The position numbers and the translations under genes are program-made. This document shows positions 44,727 to 54,837 of a stretch of DNA of 64,000 nucleotides, piece by piece. The notes beneath the pieces are model-generated. The model was not told the DNA's origin, searched no databases, and saw only the letters and a list, made by a program, of their open reading frames with translations. Source of the DNA: Patulibacter medicamentivorans (GTDB lineage Bacteria; Actinomycetota; Thermoleophilia; Solirubrobacterales; Solirubrobacteraceae); contig NZ_AGUD01000238.1 of assembly GCF_000240225.1 (NCBI RefSeq), positions 1 to 64,000 of the forward strand, read 5' to 3'. Positions within the stretch are counted from its first letter, which is position 1. Each line of letters begins with the position of its first letter.

Positions 44727-45497
44727 TCAGGCCGCGGCGCTCGGCGCCGGAGCCAAGCGGAACTCGTACTCGAACTCCAGGTGATCCCCGACCGGCTGCG
44801 GGTGGACGACCAGCGACGGCTTGACGGCTCCGGCGATGTCGCCGTCGAGGTACTCGCTGTCGTCGAGGTAGAGCTGCGTGACCAGCGGTTCGTGGCCCTC
44901 GGCGGTCACCAGCAGGTGGACGTGCGCCGGACGCCACGGGTGCCAGCCGCAGACGGCGATCAGCCGGCCCGTCGGGCCGGCGTGGGGAATCGTGTACGGC
45001 GCGGGCTTGATCGTGCGAACGGCGAAGCGGCCCTCCTCGTCGGCACGGACCTTGCCGCGGAGGAGCCCGGCGGGAAGCTCCGAGAAACCGGAGTAGAGGC
45101 CGTCGGCGTCGGCGTGCCAGAGGTCGAGCACCGCGCCGGGCAGGGGTCGGCCGTCGGCGCTGGTGACGCGACCGGAGATCCACAGCGACTCGCCGCGTTC
45201 GTCGGGTCGCTGCGGCAGCTCGAACGGCGGCTCCAGGAACGGGTGGTCGGGCAGGTGGTACGGCCCGAGGATCGATCCCTCGGACCCGTCGCGCCGGCGG
45301 GTCGCCTGCGCCTCGACGGCGTGCTCGACGAAGACGTCGAGCAGCAGCGGCCATTCGCCCGCCTCCCCGACGTCGATCAGCCACTGCTTGGCCGCCTGGT
45401 ACTCGTCGTAGGTGACGTCGGCCTCTGCGATCAGCGCGTTGATGCGCTGCAGCAGCTCTCCGACGACCTGATCGCCACGCTGGATGGTGGTGGACAT
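44727..45497 (-). CDS. catA: Catechol 1,2-dioxygenase (intradiol)
   Basis: 256 residues. The non-haem Fe(III) ligands are visible: Tyr135 (DGLYSG), Tyr168 (APYTIPH), His192 and His194 (PAHVHLL). The N-terminal helical dimerisation region (1-100) is typical of catechol, rather than protocatechuate, enzymes. It cleaves catechol to cis,cis-muconate. The RBS GAGAGGAG lies within the end of catC, immediately before ATG 45497. Slightly shorter than the usual 280-310 residues. Confidence 0.93.
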   Translation of the reverse strand: MSTTIQRGDQVVGELLQRINALIAEADVTYDEYQAAKQWLIDVGEAGEWPLLLDVFVEHAVEAQATRRRDGSEGSILGPYHLPDHPFLEPPFELPQRPDERGESLWISGRVTSADGRPLPGAVLDLWHADADGLYSGFSELPAGLLRGKVRADEEGRFAVRTIKPAPYTIPHAGPTGRLIAVCGWHPWRPAHVHLLVTAEGHEPLVTQLYLDDSEYLDGDIAGAVKPSLVVHPQPVGDHLEFEYEFRLAPAPSAAA

Positions 45498-45833
45498 CTA
45501 TCTCCTCTCTCGCCGCTCGGCGGCGGAGGCTTGCTCGAAGGCAGCCGCCGTCTCGTGGTCGATGGCCGATGGATGACGCGCCAGGGGGGTCACGCGTGCG
45601 TCGATGAAGGGGAAGAGGGGCAGGCTACTCAGAAGCGCGTGCAGCTCGTCGGGGGAGTCGACGTCGAAGACGCTGACGTTGGCGTAGCGGCCGGCGACGC
45701 GCCACAGGTGCGGCCAACGGCCGTCGCGCTGGATCGCCTGGGCCACGTCCCGCTCCCGGGCGCGCAGGTCGTCGGCGGCCGCGGGATCGAGGTCGTGGGG
45801 GATCCGGACCTCCATCTGGACGAGGAAGAGCAC
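45498..45833 (-). CDS. catC: Muconolactone delta-isomerase
   Basis: 111 residues. MLFLVQMEVRIPHDLDP and the LWRVAGRYANVSVFDVDSPDELH core with LPLFPF (91-96 residues in most homologues) identify CatC. It isomerises muconolactone to 3-oxoadipate enol-lactone. The last about 20 residues (Ala/Glu/Arg-rich) extend past the usual end. It sits between catB and catA with no gap to catA. Confidence 0.93.
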   Translation of the reverse strand: MLFLVQMEVRIPHDLDPAAADDLRARERDVAQAIQRDGRWPHLWRVAGRYANVSVFDVDSPDELHALLSSLPLFPFIDARVTPLARHPSAIDHETAAAFEQASAAERRERR

Positions 45834-45846
45834 GGTCGGGCCTCCG

Positions 45847-46965
45847 TCAGGCCGCCGCCGACGCGGGTCGCGAGTCGAGGCGGTAGTGGTCGAGCTTGTC
45901 CTCGTCGATCTCGATGCCCAGGCCGGGCCCGGAGGGCGGGACGATCCGCCCGCCGCGGACGTCGGGCGGCACCGCCAGCAGGTCGTCGGCGAGGTCCGTG
46001 TAGTTCATGACCTCGGCGGCGCGGCCGGCGGTGGCGGCGAACGCCGGCGCGAACGAGGCGGTGGTGATCGCGCCGATCGCGCCCTCGTACTGGCTGCCGA
46101 CCGTGACGGGGATGCCGCGGCCGAGGCAGAGGCCGAGGATCCGCCGCGAGTCGGTGAAGCCGGTCCGCGCGACCTTGACGCTGACCGTGCCGACCGCGCC
46201 TGCGTCGAGCTCGCGCGCGGTGCTCGCCAGCGAGGTGCAGCTCTCGTCGCCGACCAGGGGCACCGGCCAGAGCGCGGCCAGCCGCCGGCGGGCGTCGCGG
46301 TCGTCGACCGGCACCGGCTCCTCGATCGAGCGGATCCCGAGCGGCAGCAGCGCCTGCACGGCACGCCGCGCTCCGTCCTCGTCCCAGCCGCGGTTGGCGT
46401 CGACGTAGAGCTCGGCGTCGGGCAGGGCCTCGCGGATCGCCGTCGTCGCCGCGATGTCGACGGCGAGCTCGCGCCCGACCTTGACCTTGAAGGTGGAGAT
46501 GCCCCAGCGCTCGGCGTACTCGACCGCCTCCGCGGCCATCGCGGCCGGGTCGCCGTGGCTGATCATGTGGGCGGCGGCCACGTCCGGCGCGTAGCCGCCG
46601 AGCAGCTCGCGGCAGGGGCGGTCGAGCAGCTTGCCGACCAGGTCCCAGACCGCCAGGTCGACCGCTCCGCGGGCCACGGTGTTGCCGACCAGGGCGCCGA
46701 TCCGTTCGTCGATCCGCTCGGTCGCGAGCGGATCGAGGCCCGTCACGGCCGCGCTCAGGTGCTCGCGGATCGCGGCGACGATCGACGCCTGCGTCTCGCC
46801 ATAGGTGTACGGCCGCGGCTGGGCCTCGGCCTGACCGACGAGACCCTCGTCGGTGTGGACCCGGACCAGGACGTGGTCGGCGCGCTCGCGGGCGCCCGAT
46901 GCGAAGCGGGCGACGCGGCGCAGGGGGAGGAGGAACGGGATCGCGTCGATGTGGGTGATCTGCAT
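45847..46965 (-). CDS. catB: Muconate cycloisomerase (enolase superfamily)
   Basis: 372 residues from ATG 46965. Catalytic Lys160 and Lys162 (KVKVG), metal ligands Asp189 (VDANRGW), Glu215 or Glu216 (IEEP) and Asp240 (GDES), and the acid/base Lys264 (SVKVARTG) of the muconate-lactonising family are present. It converts cis,cis-muconate to muconolactone. First structural gene of the cat/pca operon, with a good sigma-70-like promoter at 47000-47028. Confidence 0.92.
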   Translation of the reverse strand: MQITHIDAIPFLLPLRRVARFASGARERADHVLVRVHTDEGLVGQAEAQPRPYTYGETQASIVAAIREHLSAAVTGLDPLATERIDERIGALVGNTVARGAVDLAVWDLVGKLLDRPCRELLGGYAPDVAAAHMISHGDPAAMAAEAVEYAERWGISTFKVKVGRELAVDIAATTAIREALPDAELYVDANRGWDEDGARRAVQALLPLGIRSIEEPVPVDDRDARRRLAALWPVPLVGDESCTSLASTARELDAGAVGTVSVKVARTGFTDSRRILGLCLGRGIPVTVGSQYEGAIGAITTASFAPAFAATAGRAAEVMNYTDLADDLLAVPPDVRGGRIVPPSGPGLGIEIDEDKLDHYRLDSRPASAAA

Positions 46966-46999
46966 GGGGACTCGGCCGGGGGGCGCTGGGGGCGGACGC

Positions 47000-47028
47000 A
47001 CCGTACGTCCCAGATCCAGACGTGCCAA
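47000..47028 (-). promoter_or_regulatory. Promoter of the catBCA-pcaIJDF operon
   Basis: On the minus strand: -35 TTGGCA (47028-47023), 17-nt spacer, -10 TACGGT (47005-47000), 35 nt before the catB ATG. It shares the exact -10 hexamer and spacer with the divergent monooxygenase promoter. Confidence 0.65.
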
Positions 47029-47055
47029 GTCGTTCTGATGGAAGGAATGAGACGC

Positions 47056-47967
47056 TCACGATATGAGTGTGTCGGCGGGGATCCCCATCACGGCGGTCTG
47101 CACCAGGTCCAGGGCGCGGGCCACGAGCGGTGGTGGCTCCCCGGCCGCGTGGGCGACGGCGATCTGCGCGCGCGGAGCGACGCCGGCCAGTGGCCGGTAG
47201 ACCGCGCCGGCGACCGTCATGCCCGAGACCGAGGTGGGAACGAGCGACACGCCGAGCCCGGCGGCGACGAAGCTGACCAGGGTCGCGGTCTCCGTCACCT
47301 CCATCCCGATCCGCGGCGTGAATCCGTGGGCGACGCAGGCGTCCTCGACGAGATCGCCGAGGACCGATCGGAGGTGCGGGGCGTAGACGATGAACGGCTC
47401 GTCGGCGAGCGCCTCCAGGGGCACCTCGTCCGCATCCGCCAGCCGGTGACCGGCGGGCAGCACGGCCGCCAGCGGCTCGGAGCGGATCACCTCGAGCGTC
47501 AGGTCCCGGGACCGGACCGGCGGCCGCAGGAAGCCGATGTCGAGCGTCCCCTGGAGCAGGCCCTCGACCTGCGCCGGGGTGATCATCTCGCCGCGGAGAT
47601 CGAGGGTGACGTCGGGGAGGCCCTCGCGCAGCGCCGTCGCCACCCGCGGGAGCAGCGAGTAGGTGGTCGATCCGGTGAAGCCGATCGAGAGCCTGCCGAT
47701 CTCGCCGTCGGAGGCCCGCCGGCAGTCCTCGGCCGCGGCGTCCGCGGCGGCGAGGATGCCCCGCGCCCGGTCGAGCAGCACCGCCCCGGCCGGCGACAGC
47801 TCGACCCGTCGCGTCGTCCGCTGCAGCAGCGTGACCCCCAGCTCGGCCTCGAGCCGGCGGATCTGCTGGGACAGCGGCGGCTGGGCGATGTGCAGGCGCT
47901 GGGCGGCCCTCCCGAAGTGGCGCTCCTCGGCGACGGCGACGAAGTAGCGCAGGTGGCGGAGCTCCAT
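47056..47967 (-). CDS. LysR-type regulator of aromatic catabolism (CatR/BenM-like)
   Basis: 303 residues, with HTH 1-60 (LRHLRYFVAVAEERHFGRAA; QPPLSQQIRRLEAELG) and full effector domain. The N-terminal block closely resembles CatR/BenM/CatM regulators, which respond to cis,cis-muconate. It sits between the catabolic operon (same strand, 90 nt upstream of catB) and the divergent monooxygenase operon. A LysR-type palindrome (47994-48014) lies in its own divergent promoter. Likely activator of both arms. Confidence 0.88.
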   Translation of the reverse strand: MELRHLRYFVAVAEERHFGRAAQRLHIAQPPLSQQIRRLEAELGVTLLQRTTRRVELSPAGAVLLDRARGILAAADAAAEDCRRASDGEIGRLSIGFTGSTTYSLLPRVATALREGLPDVTLDLRGEMITPAQVEGLLQGTLDIGFLRPPVRSRDLTLEVIRSEPLAAVLPAGHRLADADEVPLEALADEPFIVYAPHLRSVLGDLVEDACVAHGFTPRIGMEVTETATLVSFVAAGLGVSLVPTSVSGMTVAGAVYRPLAGVAPRAQIAVAHAAGEPPPLVARALDLVQTAVMGIPADTLIS

Positions 47968-47993
47968 CGGCCGATTATTCAGTCGCGAGGGAT

Positions 47994-48014
47994 ATCAATC
48001 AAGCCCTCATTGAT
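47994..48014. promoter_or_regulatory. LysR-type operator ATCAAT-N9-ATTGAT
   Basis: ATCAAT (47994-47999) and ATTGAT (48009-48014) form a 6-bp palindrome in a locally A/T-rich patch, 26 nt from the LysR ATG and abutting the -35 box of the monooxygenase promoter. The position fits autorepression plus activation. Confidence 0.6.
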
Positions 48015-48015
48015 G

Positions 48016-48044
48016 TTGTTGCGGCCTGGGGTGCGTTCTACGGT
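48016..48044 (+). promoter_or_regulatory. Promoter of the monooxygenase-transporter operon
   Basis: -35 TTGTTG (48016-48021), 17-nt spacer, -10 TACGGT (48039-48044), 32 nt before the GTG start. Confidence 0.6.
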
Positions 48045-48076
48045 CCGTCCCGTTCAACCCCTGGAGAGTGAGCAGC

Positions 48077-49642
<1,566 letters not shown>

Positions 49643-49671
49643 GCGACGCCACGCGAGCGGAAGCCGGAGCG

Positions 49672-50253
49672 GTGAGAGGGAACGCGATCACGGACCCGCT
49701 GGGGGCGCTGCGGCGGCCACCGGCCGGGCCGGCCGTCGTCACGATCGGCACCTTCGACGGGGTCCATGCCGGCCACCGGGCGCTGCTGGCCCGGGCGCGC
49801 GACGAGGCCCGCCTGCGCGCGGCGCGACTGGTCGCGGTGACGTTCTCGCCGCGGCCCGACGCGGTCGTCCGCCCGCGCGCCGCGCTGCCTGACATCTGCG
49901 ACCTCGACGAGCGGCTGCGACGGCTGCGGGACGCGGGGGCCGACGAGGTCGTCGTCGTCCCGTTCACGCCGGCGACGATGGCCGTCGCCGCCGCGGCCTT
50001 CGTCGACGCGCTGGTCGACGGGCTCGGGGCGATCGCGATCTGCGTCGGCAGCGAGTTCGCCCTCGGCCGCGGGCGCCGGGGCACGATCCCGGCGCTGCGC
50101 GCGCTGGGGATCGAGGTCGTCGCCGTCCCGGTCCTGACGCTGCCCGGCCGGACCGAGAAGGTCAGTTCCAGGCTGATCCGCGGCGCGATCGCCCGCGGGG
50201 TGCCGGCCCACCTGGCGATGGCCGAGACGGTCGCCGGAGCGGCATGTCGGTGA
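49672..50253 (+). CDS. Stand-alone RibF-like FAD synthetase (FMN adenylyltransferase) domain
   Basis: 193 residues from GTG 49672. GTFDGVHAGHRALL (26-39) is the HxGH-type nucleotidyltransferase signature, and SSRLIRGAI (about 165-173) matches the second RibF motif. The riboflavin-kinase domain that normally follows (RibF about 310 residues) is absent: the frame stops within the flavin reductase start (10-nt overlap). Expected reaction: FMN + ATP to FAD. Sitting between a FADH2 monooxygenase and its reductase, it probably boosts FAD supply. Confidence 0.83.
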   Translation: MRGNAITDPLGALRRPPAGPAVVTIGTFDGVHAGHRALLARARDEARLRAARLVAVTFSPRPDAVVRPRAALPDICDLDERLRRLRDAGADEVVVVPFTPATMAVAAAAFVDALVDGLGAIAICVGSEFALGRGRRGTIPALRALGIEVVAVPVLTLPGRTEKVSSRLIRGAIARGVPAHLAMAETVAGAACR

Positions 50254-50756
50254 CCACGATCTCGCCCGAGGCGATGCGGGCCACGCTCGGGCGCTTCTGC
50301 ACCGGCGTGACCGTCGTGACCACGGCCGACGACGCCGGGGACGACGTCCACGCGATGACCGCCAACGGCTTCGCGTCCGTCTCGCTGACCCCGCCGCTGG
50401 TGCTCGTGTCCGTCGACCACCGCACGCGGATGCACCAGCGGCTGCCGGAGACCGGGCGCTACGGGGTCTCGATCCTGGCCGCCGACCAGGAGCGGATCGC
50501 GCTGCACTTCGCCGGTCGGCCGCTGGCGGAGCACGACGAGCTGTTCGAGTGGGCCGACGGGGTGCCCTTCGTGCGCGGAGCGATCGCGCACGTCGGCTGT
50601 CGGCTCCACGCCTGCCACGAGGCCGGCGATCACACGCTGTATCTGGGCCGGGTCGGCCACCTCGCCAGCCGTGCTGGCGACCCGCTGCTGTTCCACCGCG
50701 GCTCGTTCGGGCAGATGTCCCGCGACGAGGCGCTGGCCAGCGGCTGGGTCTGGTGA
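50244..50756 (+). CDS. NAD(P)H:flavin reductase, monooxygenase component
   Basis: 170 residues. The flavin-reductase-like split barrel is marked by the opening TLGRFCTGVTVVTT (14-27), then MTANGFASVSLTPPLVLVSVD (38-58) and the GDHTLYLGRVGHL (HDHTIFIGEV-type) segment. Equivalent to HpaC/PheA2, which provides FADH2 to the oxygenase. It overlaps the FAD-synthetase gene by 10 nt, indicating translational coupling. Confidence 0.9.
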   Translation: MSVTTISPEAMRATLGRFCTGVTVVTTADDAGDDVHAMTANGFASVSLTPPLVLVSVDHRTRMHQRLPETGRYGVSILAADQERIALHFAGRPLAEHDELFEWADGVPFVRGAIAHVGCRLHACHEAGDHTLYLGRVGHLASRAGDPLLFHRGSFGQMSRDEALASGWVW

Positions 50757-50845
50757 CGGCTCCCGGACGCCGTTCCGGGAGCACCAACGACCGAGGCCCG
50801 CTCGGGCCTCGACGGAGAGAGAGCAAGTCCATGCAGGGAGAGACC

Positions 50846-52192
50846 ATGCCCAGGAACGACGGCGCTCAGCGCCGAGCACGCCCCCGAGGTCGAGCGGGGC
50901 GGTGGATCGCGGCGCTGACCGTCGCCGTTCTCGCGCTTCCAGTCGCGGGTTGCGGCAGCGACGACGGCGGAGGCTCCTCGACCGGGAGCGCCGCGGGCAC
51001 CGCCGCGGCCGCCGCGGCGAAGGCGACCTGCGGCCTGGCCAACGGCCGCAGGGCGACCGGTACGCCGATCAAGGTCGGCGCCGTCGTCGGAGCCACCGGC
51101 CCGGCAGACTTCAGCTCGGCCGCGAAGTCGGCGAAGGCCTACTTCGACTGCGTCAACGCCAATGGCGGCATCGACGGTCGGCCGGTCCGGTACCTCGTCG
51201 AGGACGACGGCTGGAACCCGGAGAAGGCCGGGCAGGTCGCGCGCAAGCTCGTCGAGGACGAGAAGGTCGTGGCGATGATCGGCAGCACGAGCTTCGTCGA
51301 GTGCGGCGTCAACGCGAAGTACTACGAGCAGCGCGACGTGCTGGTCGTCGCCGGCGTCGGCGTGCCGCGCGAGTGCTTCCACAGCCGCAACATCGCGCCG
51401 ACCAACCAGGGGCCGCGGCTGAGCGGCATCGGCGCGGCGCAGTACGCCAAGCAGAACGGCGCGAAGTCGATCGCCTGCGTCGCCAACAGCATCCCCAACT
51501 TCGGGGGCTGGGTCTGCGAGGGCGTCGAGGCGTGGGGCCGCCAGGCCGGCGTCGAGGTGAAGTCCTTCAACGGCAAGCCCGACGCGAGCGACGCGGAGTC
51601 GATCACCCTCAAGGCGCTCGGCGCCAAGACCGACGCGGTGGTCCTGGTGGACGCGGCGCCGGCGATGGCCGCGTACCTGAAGGTCGCCCAGCAGCAGGGC
51701 AGCGGTGGCGAGGACCGGCCGTGGTACCTGCCGACCTCGGCCTACGACCTGAGCTTCCCCAAGACGGTCGGGGCCTACTGGAACGACAAGCTGACCGCCG
51801 CGATCGAGCTCGCGCCGCTCGACGGCACGGGCAGGGACAACGCCACCTGGAGCGCGATCATGGACGAGTACGGCGGGGACGCTCCGCGCGACTCGTTCTC
51901 GCAGGCGGGCTACCTGGCGGCGAAGATCTTCGTCGACACCGCCCTGAAGCTGGAGGGCCAGGTCGACCGGGCGAGCGTCGGCGCGGCGCTGCGCGACGTC
52001 CGGGACTTCAAGACCGATCTGCTCTGCGCGCCGTGGTACTTCGGGGACGGCGATCGCCACAACCCGAACCACGCGGGTCGGGTCGTGCGCCAGACCGGCG
52101 AGGGCGAGACCGGGTTCTCGACGATCGAGCAGTGCCGCGAGATCGAGGACCCCGAGCTGCGCGACGTCCGGGACGCCGAGCGCGGCGCCTGA
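50846..52192 (+). CDS. ABC transporter substrate-binding lipoprotein (branched-chain-amino-acid/aromatic type)
   Basis: 448 residues from ATG 50846 (GGGAG 5 nt upstream; ATG 50831 possible). Lipoprotein signal with lipobox LPVAGC (Cys36). The periplasmic-binding fold type I starts IKVGAVVGATGPADF. Family members (LivK-like) bind amino acids, urea or aromatic compounds. Gene order after a phenol-type oxygenase points to an aromatic ligand (inference). Confidence 0.87.
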   Translation: MPRNDGAQRRARPRGRAGRWIAALTVAVLALPVAGCGSDDGGGSSTGSAAGTAAAAAAKATCGLANGRRATGTPIKVGAVVGATGPADFSSAAKSAKAYFDCVNANGGIDGRPVRYLVEDDGWNPEKAGQVARKLVEDEKVVAMIGSTSFVECGVNAKYYEQRDVLVVAGVGVPRECFHSRNIAPTNQGPRLSGIGAAQYAKQNGAKSIACVANSIPNFGGWVCEGVEAWGRQAGVEVKSFNGKPDASDAESITLKALGAKTDAVVLVDAAPAMAAYLKVAQQQGSGGEDRPWYLPTSAYDLSFPKTVGAYWNDKLTAAIELAPLDGTGRDNATWSAIMDEYGGDAPRDSFSQAGYLAAKIFVDTALKLEGQVDRASVGAALRDVRDFKTDLLCAPWYFGDGDRHNPNHAGRVVRQTGEGETGFSTIEQCREIEDPELRDVRDAERGA

Positions 52193-52220
52193 CGGGCGGA
52201 CGGGAAGGCGAGGCGACACG

Positions 52221-53096
52221 ATGCCCGATCTGGGTCCCTTCATCGTCACCGGGCTGGCGCTCGGCGCGGTCTACGCGCTGTCCGGCGTCGGCCTGGTGGT
52301 GCTGCACCGCACGACCGGGGTCGTGAACTTCGCCTACGGGGCGACGGGCGCGATCGGCGCGCTCGTCGCCTGGTCGATCCTCGAGAGCGGCGGCGCCGAG
52401 CCGGTGGCCTGGGCGGCCGCCGTCGCGGCCGCCGTGGCCCTCTCGGTCCTCTACGGGGTGACCGTCGCCGCGCGATTGGCCCAGCGCGACCCCGCGGTCC
52501 AGGCCGCGGCGTCGCTCGGGTTCACGCTCGTCCTGCTCGGTCTGGCGATCCTGCTCTGGCGGGACGAGCCGCGGACCTTCGCGCTGCCCACCGACCAGTG
52601 GAGCCGCGACGTGCTCGGCGTGACCGTCGTCGCCACCAAGCCGCTCGCGCTCGGCCTCGCCGTCGCGGTGACGGCCGTCGTCGCGGTGCTCCTGCGCCGG
52701 ACCCGCGGCGGCCTGGCCCTGCGCGCGATGGCCGACGATCGTGAGCTGAGCGGCCTGCTCGGCGTGCCGGTCGTCCGGTTGGGGGCCGTCGCCTGGGCGC
52801 TGTCCGGCGCCCTGGCCGGCGTCAGCGGGCTGCTGGTCGCCGACCTGATCCGGTTGGACGCCGGCACGCTCACCTTCCTGGTGGTTCCCGGGATCGCGGC
52901 GGCGATCGTCGGCCACCTGTCCTCGCTGCCGTGGACGCTCGCCGGCGGCCTCGGCATCGGCCTGGTCGAGGCGCTCGCGACGCCGTTCGACAGCCTCACG
53001 AGCTATCGCGGGGCGGCGCCGTTCGCGGTCGCGATCGGGTTCCTGCTCTGGCACCAGCGCCGTCGCGGCGCCGCGACGCGGATCGGGGTGGCGTGA
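52221..53096 (+). CDS. Liv-type ABC transporter permease (LivH-like)
   Basis: 291 residues, about eight hydrophobic helices. GLALGAVYALSGVGLVVLHR and GVVNFAYGATGAIGALVAW near the N terminus are the LivH signature; ADDRELSGLLGVPVVRLGAVAWAL is the ATPase-coupling loop. Its stop overlaps the next gene's ATG by 1 nt. Confidence 0.88.
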   Translation: MPDLGPFIVTGLALGAVYALSGVGLVVLHRTTGVVNFAYGATGAIGALVAWSILESGGAEPVAWAAAVAAAVALSVLYGVTVAARLAQRDPAVQAAASLGFTLVLLGLAILLWRDEPRTFALPTDQWSRDVLGVTVVATKPLALGLAVAVTAVVAVLLRRTRGGLALRAMADDRELSGLLGVPVVRLGAVAWALSGALAGVSGLLVADLIRLDAGTLTFLVVPGIAAAIVGHLSSLPWTLAGGLGIGLVEALATPFDSLTSYRGAAPFAVAIGFLLWHQRRRGAATRIGVA

Positions 53097-54127
53097 TGCG
53101 CGCGGTCCCCGGCCTCGGCCCCTCCGGCGGCCCCGTGGCGGCCGTGCTGCGGCCGGTCGCCGTCGCCGTCGCCGCGGTCCTCGTGCTCGGTCTGGCGGTG
53201 CCTGCGGCGTTCGGCGTCGCATGGCTGAGCGTCTGGACCAGCTGCGCGATCTTCGCCGTCGCCGCAGCCGGCGTCGGCCTCCTCCACGGGTGGCTCGGCC
53301 TGACCTCGCTGACCCAGGTCGGCCTCGTCGGGGTCGGGGGGTGGATCACCCTCCGCCTGGCCTTCGCGACCGAGTGGCCGTTCGTCGTCCAGGTCGCACT
53401 GGCTGGCCTGCTGACGGGCGGCCTGGGTCTGCTGCTCGCGCTGCCGGCGCTCCGTCTGCGCGGGCTGTACCTGGCGCTGGTGACCCTGATGGTCGCCGCC
53501 GGCCTCGACGTCGTCTTCAACGCCACCGGCTTCCCCAACGGCGGCGGGGGCGTCCTCGGCTACCAGTCGACCGGTGCCCTGCAGCGGCTCGAGCGCCCAC
53601 GGTTCGCCGGCTCCGACGCGGGCTACTTCCGGCTGGTCCTGGCGGTCGCGGCGGTCGCGATCCTGGTGGTGCTGGCACAGCTGCGGGGTCGGGCCGGACG
53701 GACCTGGGCGCTGATCGCCCGCAGCGAGGCCGCGGCGACCAGCGCCGGCGTCTCGCTGTCGCTGTCGCAGATCTGGGCGTTCGGCCTGGCCGGCGTCCTG
53801 GCCGGTCTGGCCGGTGGCCTGCTCGCCGGGCAGCTCGGGCAGCTCGGGCCCTCGACCTTCCAGATCTCGGAGTCGATGCTGCTCTTCGCCCTGGTCGTCG
53901 TCGCCGGCGCCCACCACTGGGCGGGCTGGATCCTGGCCGCGGTCCTCTACAAGGTCGTGCCCTTCGCCCTCAGCGAGGCGGGCGTCGACGGGAGCGTCGC
54001 GACGATCCTCTTCGGCGTCGCGCTGATGGGCAGCATGCTGGGATCGCCGCACGGCGTCGTCGGCGCGGCCGAGCAGGCGCTCGTGACGCGTCGGATCCGC
54101 CGCGACCACGAGGAGGTCCTCGCGTGA
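53096..54127 (+). CDS. Liv-type ABC transporter permease (LivM-like)
   Basis: 343 residues from ATG 53096; GTG 53093 would add one residue. GLTSLTQVGLVGVGGWITLR and the coupling-loop equivalent ARSEAAATSAGVSLSLSQIWAF mark the LivM family. About ten helices. Overlaps the ATPase gene by 4 nt. Confidence 0.88.
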   Translation: MRAVPGLGPSGGPVAAVLRPVAVAVAAVLVLGLAVPAAFGVAWLSVWTSCAIFAVAAAGVGLLHGWLGLTSLTQVGLVGVGGWITLRLAFATEWPFVVQVALAGLLTGGLGLLLALPALRLRGLYLALVTLMVAAGLDVVFNATGFPNGGGGVLGYQSTGALQRLERPRFAGSDAGYFRLVLAVAAVAILVVLAQLRGRAGRTWALIARSEAAATSAGVSLSLSQIWAFGLAGVLAGLAGGLLAGQLGQLGPSTFQISESMLLFALVVVAGAHHWAGWILAAVLYKVVPFALSEAGVDGSVATILFGVALMGSMLGSPHGVVGAAEQALVTRRIRRDHEEVLA

Positions 54128-54837
54128 TCACCATCGACGGCCTGACCGTCCAGCTCGGCGGCGTTCGCCCGCTGAGCGACCTGACCGTGCAGCTCGACGC
54201 GCCGATCCACGGTGTGATCGGCCCCAACGGCGCCGGCAAGACGACGCTGCTGAACGTCCTCAGCGGACTCGTCCGCCCGGCGTCCGGGCGGATCGCGTGC
54301 GACGGCGTCGCCCTGCACCGCATGGGCGCTCGCCGGCGAGCCCGCTGGGGCGTGCGGCGGACCTTCCAGACCGAGTGCCTGGCGGAGCGGCTGTCGGCCC
54401 GCGCCAACGTCGCGGTCGCGGTCGACGCGACCAGCTCCCGCCGGCAGCGCGCGGCGACCGTCGAGCGCGCCCTCGCGTTGACCGGCATCGCCGACCCGGA
54501 ACGCCCGGTCGCGACGCTCGACGGGTTCCAGCGGCGGCTGGTCGAGATCGCCCGTGCCCTCGCGGGAGCGCCGCAGGTCGTCCTGCTCGACGAGCCGGCC
54601 GGCGGTCTCTCGGGTGCCGAGTCCGCCGCGCTGGCCACGCTCGTGCGGGCGATCCCGGAGGCCTGCGGCGCGCAGGTGGTGCTCGTCGATCACGATGTCG
54701 AGCTGATCGCCGCCGTCTGTCCGCGGGTCACGGTCCTGGACTTCGGCGAGCACCTGGCCACCGGCGCGACCCGGGCGACGCTCGACGACGACCGCGTTCG
54801 GGCGGCCTGGCTCGGCAACCGCGAGGTGGCGGCATGA
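54124..54837 (+). CDS. ABC transporter ATPase (LivG-like), unusual signature loop
   Basis: 237 residues from GTG 54124. Walker A GPNGAGKT (about 34-41), Walker B VVLLDEPAGGL (about 157-167) and H-loop VDHD are intact. The ABC signature reads LDGFQRRLVEIARAL instead of LSGGQ or LSYGQ, losing the Ser and second Gly usually needed for ATP contact. The partner LivF has a normal LSGGQ, so the heterodimer may have one degenerate site. It overlaps LivF by 4 nt. Confidence 0.88.
   Translation: MITIDGLTVQLGGVRPLSDLTVQLDAPIHGVIGPNGAGKTTLLNVLSGLVRPASGRIACDGVALHRMGARRRARWGVRRTFQTECLAERLSARANVAVAVDATSSRRQRAATVERALALTGIADPERPVATLDGFQRRLVEIARALAGAPQVVLLDEPAGGLSGAESAALATLVRAIPEACGAQVVLVDHDVELIAAVCPRVTVLDFGEHLATGATRATLDDDRVRAAWLGNREVAA

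Noticed and set aside
41124-47967. Island acquired by recent horizontal transfer
   Set aside because: No integrase, tRNA edge, flanking repeats or clear base-composition break is visible; only a short A/T-richer patch in the promoter.
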